Below, in pieces: positions 24,065 to 35,649 of a stretch of 64,000 nucleotides of DNA. Each line of letters begins with the position of its first letter. Position 1 is the stretch's first letter. Made by a program: the position numbers and the translations under genes. The DNA is from Aphis gossypii (lineage: Eukaryota; Arthropoda; Insecta; Hemiptera; Aphididae), in assembly GCF_020184175.1 (NCBI RefSeq), contig NC_065532.1, positions 39,742,287-39,806,286 on the forward strand, read 5' to 3'. The notes below the pieces were generated by a model. That model saw nothing but the letters and a program-made list of their open reading frames with translations. It did not search any database and was not told the origin of the DNA.

Positions 24065-24859
24065 TGTATTCACGATAATATATAATAGTATAATATATAT
24101 TAGTATATATCTTCATCGAAAATAATAATTCGCTAATTCCGACATGCTCGCATTCACAAATCAAGAACACACTGTCGACAGAGGAACGCATTCAATAGCA
24201 TTTTAATAAACGATCGGAGCACATAAATTTAACTACGACGGTATATTGTGCTTAAAAAATTTCGCCGTACCCGCCTCGTCTAAAACACCACGCCTGTACG
24301 GTACATACCTATACGCATATGCGTGCGCGTTACGGAAAAACTACACAATTGGTCATTGTCTTGCGTATCACTCGGTTTCGATTGACTTAATAGTGTATGT
24401 GTATTATTTAACAAATGTGATATCTATAAAAAAGGTTTGATCGCCAACAATGCTTGTATGACGGTTGACCGCGAATTGTCATTATTTTGATCGATTTGAC
24501 TTGAAGTATGTATTATATAGGTAAACAAACTAAGAAAATATATACTATACTCGCGATTTACAAGATCCATTACCAGGTATAAGGCTACAGAGCTCACTCA
24601 TGGTTTTTTTTTTTACAGATTTGCTACGGTGTTTTGAAAACATGTCAATAAGTTGTACATAAAGACCACTCCCCGAGTATAACAGATCGATTAAGGTGAG
24701 GAAATGTAAATTGTTAAAAAAAAATCTCAATCCAATAATGTTATTGTTGTTTTTTTTCGTTTATTAACTAAAATATACTGTCAATTATTATAATCCTATT
24801 CGTATTATATCTAAGCGAGGTGCGAAAAAGTGTACCACTCGAGGTCGACTTGAAACGAC
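24065..24859. other. Mixed non-coding stretch
   Basis: The stretch includes a short CpG-richer piece at 24180-24310. The minus frame at 24545-24730 ends MSELCSLIPGNGSCKSRV and has a GTGAGC donor-like site inside it. The frame begins in poly-Phe from T-runs and is not considered reliable. I see nothing else. Confidence 0.3.
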
Positions 24860-25700
24860 GTGACGCAGATGCTAAGGCAGCTATTACGGCACAGAATCTG
24901 CTCCTCCACCCCCCACCCTAAATATTATAATAGACCGAACGTCTAAAATAATAATATCAAAAAACATGTCGAGACATAATAATAATAATAATAATAATAT
25001 GATTGTACAAAAGAACGAAAAAGATTGCAGAAATATATACGGACGGGCGATTTTTGTGACGACGACAATATATCTAGGGATAACCGGTTTGAGCGTTCGC
25101 ACTCCGCGGTATAAAAACGTCTCGGAAAATCGATCGGACTATAAATCGAATCGCGCACCGAGAAGGGAATGCTTTCTTCTTCATCCACCTCCTTCTCCTT
25201 CGGCTGCTTCTTACGTGTACGCCCGGAGCTGCAGGTAGGTTACGTACCCCTTCACCATCACGGATGACATTTTTTTTCTTTTCGTTTTTTATTTTACTTT
25301 TTATGCACGCGGTCGCTTATTTATTCCGGAGTTGCCTACCTATATATTTTTCGTCGTCGTCGTCGTCAGACGATACTTTATATTGTTATATACGGCCGCC
25401 GCCGCCGGGGAAGTCGTGGTGGACGAAGCTAATCCGGTTCGATTATACGAAAAAATAATATAAGCGAAAAAAAAATTATATATATATATGTATTAAGTAC
25501 ATACGTACATACGCGCGTGTATAAATATACAAACATTTGAGGCGAACAATAAATTAACGACGTCCTTTTGTAAACAAATTTCCATTTGCCGCCGCCGCCG
25601 CCACCATCGTACCGTATAGCTTATAATATAGTATATTATTGTACATTTGTAATATACGTATAATATTATTATAATATACGTCTGCGGTGCGTACATATAA
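24860..25700 (+). promoter_or_regulatory. CpG-rich island with TATA-like promoter and candidate first exon
   Basis: TATAAAAA at 25110-25117 lies in CG-rich DNA. About 30 bases downstream a transcript could begin and run through CG/CT-rich sequence to a good donor, CTGCAG/GTAGGTTAC, at 25235. The frame through this segment reads SNRAPRRECFLLHPPPSPSA and ends at TAG after the donor. No strong initiator was found at the expected spot. (GCC)n runs lie at 25394-25407 and 25588-25605, and (AAT)n at 24977-24999. The promoter call is an inference from TATA plus donor only. Confidence 0.3.
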
Positions 25701-26415
25701 TAATAATATGATGCACGAAAACGAAAAATGTTTTCTATATAAGCGTCGTATTTCATCATTATACATACTATTATATATTATACATATATATTTATATACC
25801 TTCTAATAATATATTATGTAAATATTATCCCAATATCCCGATATATATCCCTAACAAACCTTTGAATACTTGCGAGTGTGATTTGTGTAATTCAACTCAT
25901 TTTAACTGACTATAATAATTACGACTTACTAGAATACGTATATGATTATAAGGCCTACAAATAATAATATAATTATTAGTAGAGTAAAATTATTGTATCT
26001 ATATCGCAACAATTGTTATATCCATAAAAAGATTTACCTAGATTGTGTTTTGTTAAGCATTTTTATTTAAAAATGTAAATTTTTTTTAACAATTGTTTTA
26101 TTTTTATTGTTTTAAATACATTATTTATTTAAACTTTTAATAATATAATACTATACACATAGATATTTGCTTATTTAGAAGTCACTACCGCTTTGTCTAT
26201 CACTAAAATATAATATTCATGTTTTGATGGACGAATTTTTAAAAATGTTTAAAAAATAAAAATGTATTCTTTGAGAAATCTAATTATGAGATAGCTAGAA
26301 GGCAAGTCATCGAGGCCCAAAAGTTATAAGTAATTTGATAATCTATGAAGTGTACTTATTACTCGCCCTCTTTATCTTTATCAATAAATGTATTTAATTC
26401 AAATTTTGATTTTAG
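25701..26415. other. AT-rich non-coding stretch
   Basis: I see no gene. T-rich segments at 26060-26110 and AT-rich sequence dominate. It ends in the acceptor-like TTTTGATTTTAG of the next candidate exon. Confidence 0.5.
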
Positions 26416-26513
26416 AAAATGATGTCAGGACATATGTTGCTCCCAGGTGAACCTAACCCATCCGTGAACTATCAACGGAGCCGCTCACTTAGACCTGCGC
26501 TGTCAGCCAATTG
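26416..26513 (+). CDS. Candidate coding exon, 98 nt
   Basis: The borders are TTGATTTTAG/AAAATG and CAATTG/GTAAGTCC, a consensus donor. An ATG pair at 26419 opens 31 codons plus two bases: MMSGHMLLPGEPNPSVNYQR and then SRSLRPALSAN. The segment is clearly less A+T-rich than its flanks and its composition is that of a disordered, Ser/Arg/Pro-containing protein segment. The upstream frame is closed by the TAG of the acceptor, so it is either a first coding exon or an internal exon entered in phase 0. I do not recognise the protein. This is one of the better exon candidates on the plus strand. Confidence 0.35.
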
Positions 26514-26690
26514 GTAAGTCCACTACAAAAAATAATAATAATAATAATAATACATTTTAAACTTAAACGAGTAGTTTTTGAGTTGCTTAACTTTGAGTTC
26601 TGAAAATAATTAGAAAAATTGTACGAATGATATAGGGACTATTAATTTAAAAATCTTCAAATTTTCCATACTCTGTCAATCAGATTTTTT
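26514..26690. repeat. (AAT)n microsatellite and spacer
   Basis: An (ATA)n run at about 26530-26551 lies just after the candidate donor. The rest is AT-rich with T-run 26686-26695. Confidence 0.5.
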
Positions 26691-27830
26691 TTTTTTGGCG
26701 GAAACGAATGGGCTCGCCGGCCGGAACGAGCGGAAAATCGGTTGTAACGCAACCGATAATATTACATTATCGTTGTCTCGACGTAAAATCGGCGACGTTT
26801 ATACATGCAATCGCGCACACGGTAATAATAATATTGTACACGCTTACAATAACGCACCGCTATATAATAATAATGATACAGCACCGGCTCGACCGACGGG
26901 GTCTCTCCGACGCCGTCGTCACCGCCGCTTACAGTGTGCGTGTGTGACACGATATGTTAAATAATTATTATTATAATAAACACCTCTCGTGGCTGTAATT
27001 TCCAATTCGAGTGAAACGACAACAACGACGACGACCCTAATACGGTGGTATACGTCTCGTCGTGCTTACACACGATATAAGTATACGTATTATGATATAT
27101 AATATTTTACGGATAAGCTACGTACTTCGGAGACGTGTAATGTGCCATAACATAACGTATCCGCCATATAACATATTACATGTGTGTATATTAAGACGTG
27201 TATTATGATATAATAAAACACTCGAAGACGACTTGCGTGTTGTACACGACTGCAGTGATGTGAGGACAGAAAACGGCGGGCGCGCGTGCGTAGGCCGTCG
27301 ATATGAGAATAATATTTATAATTATTTTAATATGTTATTATCATTTAAGGTATCATATTATATGCATACGTCTCGCTCGCCCCGTTTTGAGGGAGATTAC
27401 TTATACTGCATTTCATGTAGCGCGTTTTTTTTGTCGGTTCTATATTATGCTTTGCGCCGGCGCTCGTTCCCTGCTCTCTCACGGACGATCCGGATTAATT
27501 TTTTCGTTATTTAATATCTTCGATTTTCACTTCTCCATATATTCTTCTCACACTATCAAACCGTAGGTATACACTAGCACGTGAGAGTGACGAGTGTATA
27601 ATATAAACGCACCATTACTATTATAAATTATGTGCACTACATTATATTGTGTACGATGTCGACGGCGAGTTATCCGAAACGACGACGACGACACGATTGT
27701 ATAATTATTTTCAACCCTTTGTCGTCGCCGTACGCCGCACGAAGGCGATTTGACCCGTCATTGATGTCGTTCACGGCTAATTATTACTTTCCGACTCTTC
27801 AACGAACCTAGGAAAAAAAATTTAACGCGC
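26691..27830. promoter_or_regulatory. CpG-rich island
   Basis: The island has many CpGs, with GGCTCGCCGGCCGG near 26710, CGACGACGACG near 27013-27031 and 27682-27692, and AT-rich interruptions. Overlapping frames of 62-93 codons occur on both strands, which is expected in CG-rich DNA. Donor-like and acceptor-like sites are unremarkable. It may be a regulatory island, but no defined promoter elements were found. Confidence 0.3.
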
Positions 27831-30600
27831 AATCATAGTCGCTAACTTGGGATTTTATTTTTGGGCGGCGGTCTTTTAGTTTGTGGGTACTGTGTTTAAA
27901 CGCATTATTATCGTGTTTATTTTACGAAGTGTTTCTTTTGGAAAATGCTTGTTGAAAAAATTGTAAACAAGAAATTACAAAAAACCTTTAAATTTCAAAC
28001 AACGAGATTGAACGGAAACTGCATTTCTCAAATATTTTTAATTTTCATTATACTTTACTTTTACCATGTTCATTTTTCTCTATTTTTCATAATCTTATAC
28101 AAGTCAGCAGAATACCTTAAATAGGTTTAAGACGTACAAGTAATAAATTAGTACCTATCGGAAAATCAAATTTCGAAGAAAAATATAAATTATTAGTGTA
28201 AAAAAAATGACTGGTACAATAATAATTATTAACGATGTATCAAAATATAAAAATCATAAATTGATGTTTGTTTTGAAAAGCAATTCATTCTATAACTATA
28301 TGTCCAATAATCGTGTAAAAAGAAGCACGTGTAAGTATAATATCTCACATATATTATATATTTATATGGAGTTCTTATTATACAGGTTTCCGTTGATAGA
28401 TAGCGTTGACGTTGTCATACTATGACTACATTGTAATTTTATAAATATTTATAACATTAGCACATTAACTTCGAATTAATTCAAATACAGAATGAAAACG
28501 GCAATAAAATGTTAGCATATATATAATTTACCTACATATTATGTTTTATTATGTGATGTCAAAACGTCAAGTTCAAACCATCTGAGAAAATAGTATGTTT
28601 AATATATTGCGAGAATTCAAAACATTTAAAACAATTGATAGCACATTTTATACGTGTCGGTTGCGAAAACAGAAAGATACATTCATTTTCTAAAATGTAT
28701 ACGTAAATTATACCTAAATGTATAAATCGCAAAAGTCTCGGTCGAATGCGCATTGTCACATAGATAATGTTTATTATTATATTTGTATTCGAGTTAACAT
28801 GTATATATTGATAAATACATTTTTTATCAAACTCGACGCGCCAAACGTTCAGGTAAGCTAATAATAATATTATACAATATATATAAATGGAAAACAATGA
28901 AATTTTTTTCGATTAAGACATTGCTATTAATGTTTTATTTGCAAAACGTAAAATGTGTTTCATTTACACTGAGTAATTTAATCGTAGACGACATTATACT
29001 GTTTGTAAGTGAACTATTTTTTAATTTTGCAATATATACATAATAAAATACACTTAATTTTACATCTTATCCAAACAGTTACCAAAAATGTATTAAAATG
29101 ACGTCATAAGTGACCTTAAAAATAATATTAATAATAATCCACATTTTACCGTTATAAAAAGGCTTACAAATAGCGAGGTGACAAATCAATAATAAAACGC
29201 AAAGGTGATTTTTGTCCAAATTGTCTAAATTTCTCCTTAAAATACTTTGACAAACGGATGTAGGTATGTAGTGTGACGCCGTGTCACTATATAATTTAAT
29301 AAATTAAACGGCGTTTATATATTATGTTACAGTGAAAGTAAAATAATAGTACCTAAGCATATAATAATAATTTAAGTGTGTACACATGTAAAAAATGATT
29401 TAAATATTAAAAAACGAAACAAAACAACATCACAGACCGTTGGCTGTCTCGGCGTTATGCTTTGTTGGCGTGCCCATCATATGACGTGTGTACCGCGTTA
29501 TATATTAAATTTTATAAAAATTAACTCAAACTAACAGACTTTTACTCGAACTGTCTATTGTAATTGTTTTGGCGACAATAATTGTTGTGTGACGCTGTGC
29601 GCTGCAATCGTTATAAGACTTTCGTTTTTATTTATATGTTTTACTGCTATAATGACACTCACACGAAATGTAACGACAATGTTATACCTAGGTATATTAT
29701 AAATACGTTTTAGACGATTTCGATTAATTTAGAAAAATAATAATATTTAATATGCTATTGAAGTATATACCGGATGACGGAGCTAAAGTACTTATTATAA
29801 TATAATATACTTGCATAATAATAGAATATAAAATATATTTTATCATTTTAAACAAGAAAAACGGTTTGTGAGTACATAAGGATTTCAGAACAAAATTTTT
29901 CCCGAGGGGAGCATAAAAAGCTCAGATTTTAAAACATATGCTTCTTTTTTATATACGAGATAGAAATTTAATTTGTATACATAAATTCGTTTCACTTCAT
30001 TCTGATTCCAAATAAACCAATTCATTTTTTGGTTTTTTTCAATTATTACAGCTGTGGATTTTTCACATGTTTATTATGCTATTTTAATAAAAAAAATAAT
30101 TAACGAAAAAAACCCAGAATGCGAACTAAATGGTTGTATTGGATTATTATTGTTTTCATTTTCGGGTTGAATATTTAAATATATAGATTATCGATTTACA
30201 TATAGTCTGCAGTATCTATACGGTCAGTATGCCTATAACATTGATTTCGATCATTTCGAAATTTAAGATTTAATGTTAACATTTGAAACCTCTTGTATGA
30301 AATATGACTATGCATCGATCACTATTCAGTGGATGTAGAGAATTCGTTTTTTATTTATAAAAATATTCTGTTGGACAATATTTAGTTTTACTACTGCAAA
30401 TCCAGCGAAATAAACTGTAGTTAATTTTTTTTTTTTAATTTAAATTAATTTTTCTAATTTTGTTATTCACTATTATATAACTAGTTCATGTTAATTTTTG
30501 TTCATGCTTTTTTTTGCTTTTTTTTAAAATAAATATTCTTATTTTTGCTTTTTTAGTTGCTTATTATGCTTTAAAATTCGAGCCCTCCATATTATATACT
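27831..30600. other. AT-rich non-coding stretch
   Basis: The longest frame here (minus, 28559-28897, 112 codons) starts at TTG and is Ile/Tyr/Phe-rich, so I do not call it. The T-rich segment at 30430-30560 contains repeated GCTTTTTT. No RNA or transposon end was recognised. Confidence 0.45.
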
Positions 30601-30933
30601 ACGGGTTAACCGCGACTTACTGTTCACACTCTGCGCAGCTGTACTCATCCACAAAATAGTAAAGGACGCCACGTGTCGTGTGTACGCATTGTACCTAATA
30701 AATCTACAAAGTTTTCATCCCGCGGCCATGCGTGTTATGTCGCCCAGCGGACGAGGCCGGCTATCAGTAATAAAAGCATACGCTATTAGTTATTACTTAT
30801 TACCGTTAAACGCGTACGTATGGTTTTAATTTTTTTCTCTCGTTTTATCAGGAAATCGTGGGAATGATAATTAGTGAATAATTACGTTATACCCCGCGTG
30901 TGTGGTCCACGAGGGTAAAGCACTGGCCTTTTT

Positions 30934-30969
<36 letters not shown>

Positions 30970-31640
30970 GAACCCTCGTGTGAGTTGTGTGTCGCCAAGT
31001 GATTTCACATCATTTCTCGGATCCTCCCACCTTGTGGGTGAAACGACCGATTTACCGTACTTATACGTATACATATAATAATACCTATCCATGTACACTA
31101 CATATGCAGCTAGGTGGTATACGTACCATATATATACACATAATATGGGTACTGCACGCCAACCCACAGTTTTACCGCGTTATTATTAATATATACCCTC
31201 TCGAGTCTTTACCTATATATGTGTATATGTACGTATATACGAGTGTGTGTTTTTTTTTTTTTTACTCTTAATTTTCAACTATATACTATGATGATACTAT
31301 TATATAATACTGCATAATATTATACTCGTCTAATATAATATCCACCGGTGCAGTCCCTCTCCGGTCCGTCTGTTCACAGTGAGGGTCATAAATATTCGTC
31401 AACGTTGGACCCGGGCGAACGGACGCGACATAATATATATATTTCAAAAAATAAACCATAAAATTTGAATAAACGAAAAGAAGAAAACCGGAAGATAACG
31501 TACATAAAATATATATACTGCGCACCGCGTGTGTACCTACAATTACAAACACTCCTATTTCGTACACGATTTACTACGAGAGAAGGTAGGTACCTAACCT
31601 ATGCTATATACTAATGGGACGCGTACATAATATTGTTATA
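30601..31640. promoter_or_regulatory. CpG-richer patch with a possible minus-strand first exon
   Basis: On the minus strand, ATG at 30648 encodes MSTAAQSVN plus one base up to a consensus donor ACA/GTAAGTCG (exon end 30621). The frame is open for about 31 codons through the donor. The (CA)n tract at 30939-30967 and T-run 31250-31262 are simple repeats. Other frames (93-98 codons) cross these repeats. The exon is a weak candidate: short and with no recognised family. Confidence 0.2.
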
Positions 31641-33457
31641 CAGAATAGTATATTATATTATATTAATATAGTGTGTATGCGTGGCATAGGTACTATATAC
31701 CTACGTCATGTGTCGGCAGCAGTGTACTTAATATAGAATATTATAATATATAACATCATATGTGTATAAATATAAAATATATTATAACGCGAGTTTGAAT
31801 GAAATAAAAAAAAAACGGTATCAAGTGTAACGTACATACCTATATGGACTATATATATATACATACATGTGTGAGTGTGTGTATATACGGAATACGTAAT
31901 TGATTGAGTCGCCACACCTGTAGCCGAGGAGACTGCATCAGCAGCGCGTTCAGGGATCGGTCTTTCGACATCACATTATTATTATACACTAAAACATGTT
32001 TGGCCGGTCACTATATTATATTTTCCATATTGTAAACGTCGCATATATTATAAGTTATATCACGAGTTGGTACAAGCGTATAATCTTAATATCTAATTAT
32101 ATTTGATCTGCCAATAATTCGTTACAGATATGTAAACAATATCTTTGTGAGCATCATCATCAATGAAACAGTTTTAATTCATAAAAAAAATAATATGATA
32201 TATACGATTATTAAGAATACTGCGTACTTTGTGCGCACTTTTATACTCTACAATATAATGTGACGGTTGAAATACGCGTATATTATACGTGCGCATGGGT
32301 TTGGGTTTAATATAATTTTTGTTTTTTTTTTTTTTGTATTTATTTTTGCGAAATTCGGTATGTGCTATACTCGTATAATTGATTTATATAGTCACAAAAC
32401 TTATTTTGTATTAGTCTATAGATTTGATAATTTTTCATTTTATTATATTTATTATTATTTATTACAATAGAGCAGGTGTGAAATTATATCTTTAGCGACT
32501 ATAAGTGACGTTTTGATCTATTAAATTTTGATTTCAAGTGTCAATGTACAAAAAAATAAAACAGAATATATTTTATAAAAAAAAATATAAAAATATAAGA
32601 AAATTATTTTAAGATTATTTTATAGAGAACAATAAGCCAACACGTATATTTTACGATACATTAATCTAATTAAAATATAGTTAAATAATTTTTCAAAATC
32701 TAATTGATTGATGGATAATATGTTACACAAAATAAATGGAGAGGTTGCATTCATGTATGACAGTATTATGTCCAGAATACGGCAACAAAAAATGTGTATA
32801 ATAATAATATGATACCACCATTAATATAATATGCATTTTTACTTACCTGTTACGCGATATTTGCATATTTATAACTAAATGAACATAATGCTTGGTTAAT
32901 ACGTTATATATATTATGTATAAAACATAAAACACGATTGTGGTTTTTACTGTTTTTTAACAGTCATCATTTTAATTACATTAATCTGATAATCGAATATA
33001 CAAGTTATTTGAAACGATTGCCTACACGACTACATAATATTATAAAAAAATAAAACATATGGAACATGGCGGTAGTCTGCAAGATAATGATATGTAGTGT
33101 ATAGATATAATACTCTAATTTAAATATTATTTAGCATTGTATAAGTACGCGGGTTTACTGAAATTCGTTACTTGGATTCGTAACATCGGCCAAGCGTACG
33201 TACTTAAAAATAATGTTTGGTCAAATTTTTCATTTTCTTAAGTCATTCGAACGAAAAACAACGCTTTTACACGTTTATAGACGTATAATGTAATCATTAT
33301 AAGAAAATTCGCCCGGAACGATATGTTACGGGTGGAAACGTTTCAGCAGTCGATTTTCTCTTGTATGTATATACTATTTAATAGTAACATAATATGTAGA
33401 CAATTTATCATAAGTATGTTATAAGAATGTATAATTTATATAAAGTAGAGCTATACA
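31641..33457. other. AT-rich non-coding stretch
   Basis: I see no gene. On the minus strand, CGCGTAACAG/GTAAGTAAA at 32841-32850 is a perfect donor sequence preceded by ATGCAAAT, but the exon it would close is only about 28 nt long and is not supported otherwise. Confidence 0.45.
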
Positions 33458-33604
33458 CAGAGCCAGATTTAGAACAGATCCCGCCCTAAGCCCTTTAAAT
33501 ATGCTGCCTCTATCCTAAGAAAAAAAATGTAGTAATAATATTTATATAATTTTTTTTTACCATTTCTTACAAAATTTGCAGGCCTAGGCGTAAATACGGC
33601 CCTG
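33458..33604. mobile_element. Degenerate hAT-like MITE with 8-bp target duplication
   Basis: The left end CAGAGCCAGATTTA (33458-33471) and the inverted right end TAAATACGGCCCTG (33591-33604) match at 11 of 14 positions. Both resemble the CAGGGCCGGATTTA ends seen in insect hAT-type MITEs. The flanking 8-mers GCTATACA (33450-33457) and GATATACA (33605-33612) differ at one base, fitting the 8-bp duplication of hAT elements. The 147-bp interior has no coding capacity. Confidence 0.7.
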
Positions 33605-34670
33605 GATATACACTTTATGCTTACCCTCTGAACTCACTACTTGATCAATATTCCGAACAACAGTTTCTTGTTACGAGGGTTTCTTAATGAACTTCGAATA
33701 CGATTCAATAATTAACTTATGAATAATAACAAATCAGAATATACTCCACTTGACTTGTCCGTATAAAATATAAAGTTTACAAGTGGAAAAACTTATGGAA
33801 ATATCATAACTGCGGTCTGCGACTATTAATAAAAATATTGTTATATTGTTACTTATTTCACAAATAATTTTAAAGTATCCAAAAACTTAAATTATATATT
33901 TTAACTACCTAATAATTAAAAATTATTCCGATGTTGTACCTATTATATTATTACACTAAGCACGGTCTCGTATATTTTTATCCTTTAATTACTCATTTAT
34001 TTAAAGTTTAAGTTTTTGAAATTAATTGGCACACAAATGCTATTTTTTTTTAGTGATTTAAACTTAATTTTTCCTCAAATTATTCAAAATTAAATTCAAA
34101 CTTGGATCTATTTTTTAGTCTAATTTTTTAAAAACTTTTTGAACTTTTTAATTATTAATCAGATAACGACATGTTTATACAATTATTAACATTGATTTAA
34201 ATTATATTTATAATAAAGTTGTATCGACATTAAACTTGATTTTTCTCTAATTGTTAGAAATAATGAATTTTTACTTTCAATTTTTGTTTGACAGGCAACT
34301 ATTCATCGAAATTCGGGGTGTATATTTTAAGAGTGGAATGAGTCCAGCAATCTATGCCTAATTTTATTTATACGATTTAATGATAAACTATTTTTTTTTT
34401 CGAATGAAAATCGCCCTTTTTACAGTGAATTGTTATTTGCAACTAGCTGCTAAATATTGGTACAATATGATAGGACAACCGGTTGTTAATTGTTAATTTC
34501 ACCCATGTAGGAATATAGTTTATGTGCAACCATTTTATGTTGGTATTGCTAAAAGTTGCCAAAAGTTAAATATTAATACAAAAATATAATATTATTATTA
34601 TCGTTAGATTTTTGTCTCTATTTCAAATTTGAGTGAAAATGTCATAGACATGCGATTCGTACGTATATAA
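33605..34670. other. AT-rich non-coding stretch
   Basis: I see no gene or repeat end. The stretch has T-rich segments and many stops. Confidence 0.5.
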
Positions 34671-35420
34671 TATCATATTATTTATAAACCCGGCCGCGGC
34701 GATAAGTAGTGATAATATAATAGGTAATCGTAATAAAAAGCGCATATCGCTCAGACCATACGAGACCATTAAGGAAAAAAACTAAAGCCGCCACACAATC
34801 AGTGCACACTGTGTGTAGCACGTGAACCGGCGAAGGTCCATATAAACAAACACGGATTTGCTTTTTGTACACTGCCGGTTTATTATTATTATTTTTCGAG
34901 TACGGTTCAGTGTACTTTTATCAGACGACCGGGATAATTAAAGAAAAAAAAAATTGTAAGTTTACATTATTATAATATAGGCGCGCGCGTGCGTAATAAA
35001 AGAGGAATAGGTAATGTATATATATACTTATATACATAGAAGAGAGAGAAAAATACTCGCGCATGTGACTTACGGCTGTTTATCTGCAACCAGGTTAATC
35101 AATTTAGCGGGTCGCGACGGAGAAGGAAATATACGGCGGCAGCAGCAGCAATAATGGCCGTGGAGCATTAATTAACAGGATATACCATATACGGCCGGCA
35201 GCACTTTCTTCCCCGTGCCCGATGACTCACTGAGATAAAAATGACAAATTGAACGGAAATTTGCATTGGACAAATTTCAGGCCGAGCGAACTCGTATATT
35301 TTTTTTATTATCATTACACGAGAGCCAATATATAATATATTATATAGCGAGGCAGATACGCTGCACCGCATTTCTGCGGTTCGTGCTGTAGATCGATTCG
35401 ATCGATTTCGTGTTTAATAA
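34671..35420. promoter_or_regulatory. Enhancer-like island with octamer, AP-1 and homeodomain motifs
   Basis: Within 35040-35300 several well-known binding motifs cluster in CG-richer DNA. These are GAGAGAG (about 35040-35048), GGTTAATCAATTTA near 35093-35106, GCATTAATTAACAGG near 35165-35179, TGACTCA (AP-1 core) at 35223-35229 and ATTTGCAT (POU octamer, reverse) at 35259-35266. A (GCA)n run lies at about 35137-35150. The minus frames here (64-67 codons) lack convincing starts. The cluster fits an enhancer, but motif density has not been tested against chance. Confidence 0.3.
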
Positions 35421-35521
35421 CGTCTGAAAAAAACTGTTAACCTTTAAGTGAACAAAATATTACTGCAGCTGCAGCATTTCCAAGAGCACGTTTGTTATCG
35501 GTTGTCAATTTCGTTTGTACA

Positions 35522-35649
35522 GAAAGGTCATTTTTAAGTTCAAATTAAAAAATTTGCTACTGAATCGATCGATGCATATGGATAAGAGTAACAGGCATTT
35601 TGTGGATTGCTGTGCGGAACACAAGTGGTGGCCCTTGTAATGAACATTG
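35522..35649 (+). other. Exon-like segment, probably untranslated if real
   Basis: TTTCGTTTGTACAG (to 35521) is a reasonable acceptor and CATTG/GTAAGTTTTTTT a strong donor. The segment has an ATG-led 22-codon frame (MHMDKSNRHFVDCCAEHKWW...) that stops at TAA, then a second ATG (35640) leaving MNI plus one base at the donor. A third frame is open over the last 30 codons without ATG. It could be a 5'-untranslated or first coding exon. Nothing confirms transcription. Confidence 0.2.

Noticed and set aside
28559..28897. 112-codon minus-strand frame
   Set aside because: It starts at TTG, is Ile/Tyr/Phe-rich as AT-rich DNA predicts, and has no splice or promoter support.
34678..34872. 64-codon minus frame with plausible composition
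   Set aside because: It starts at GTG, has no in-frame ATG near its start and no acceptor.
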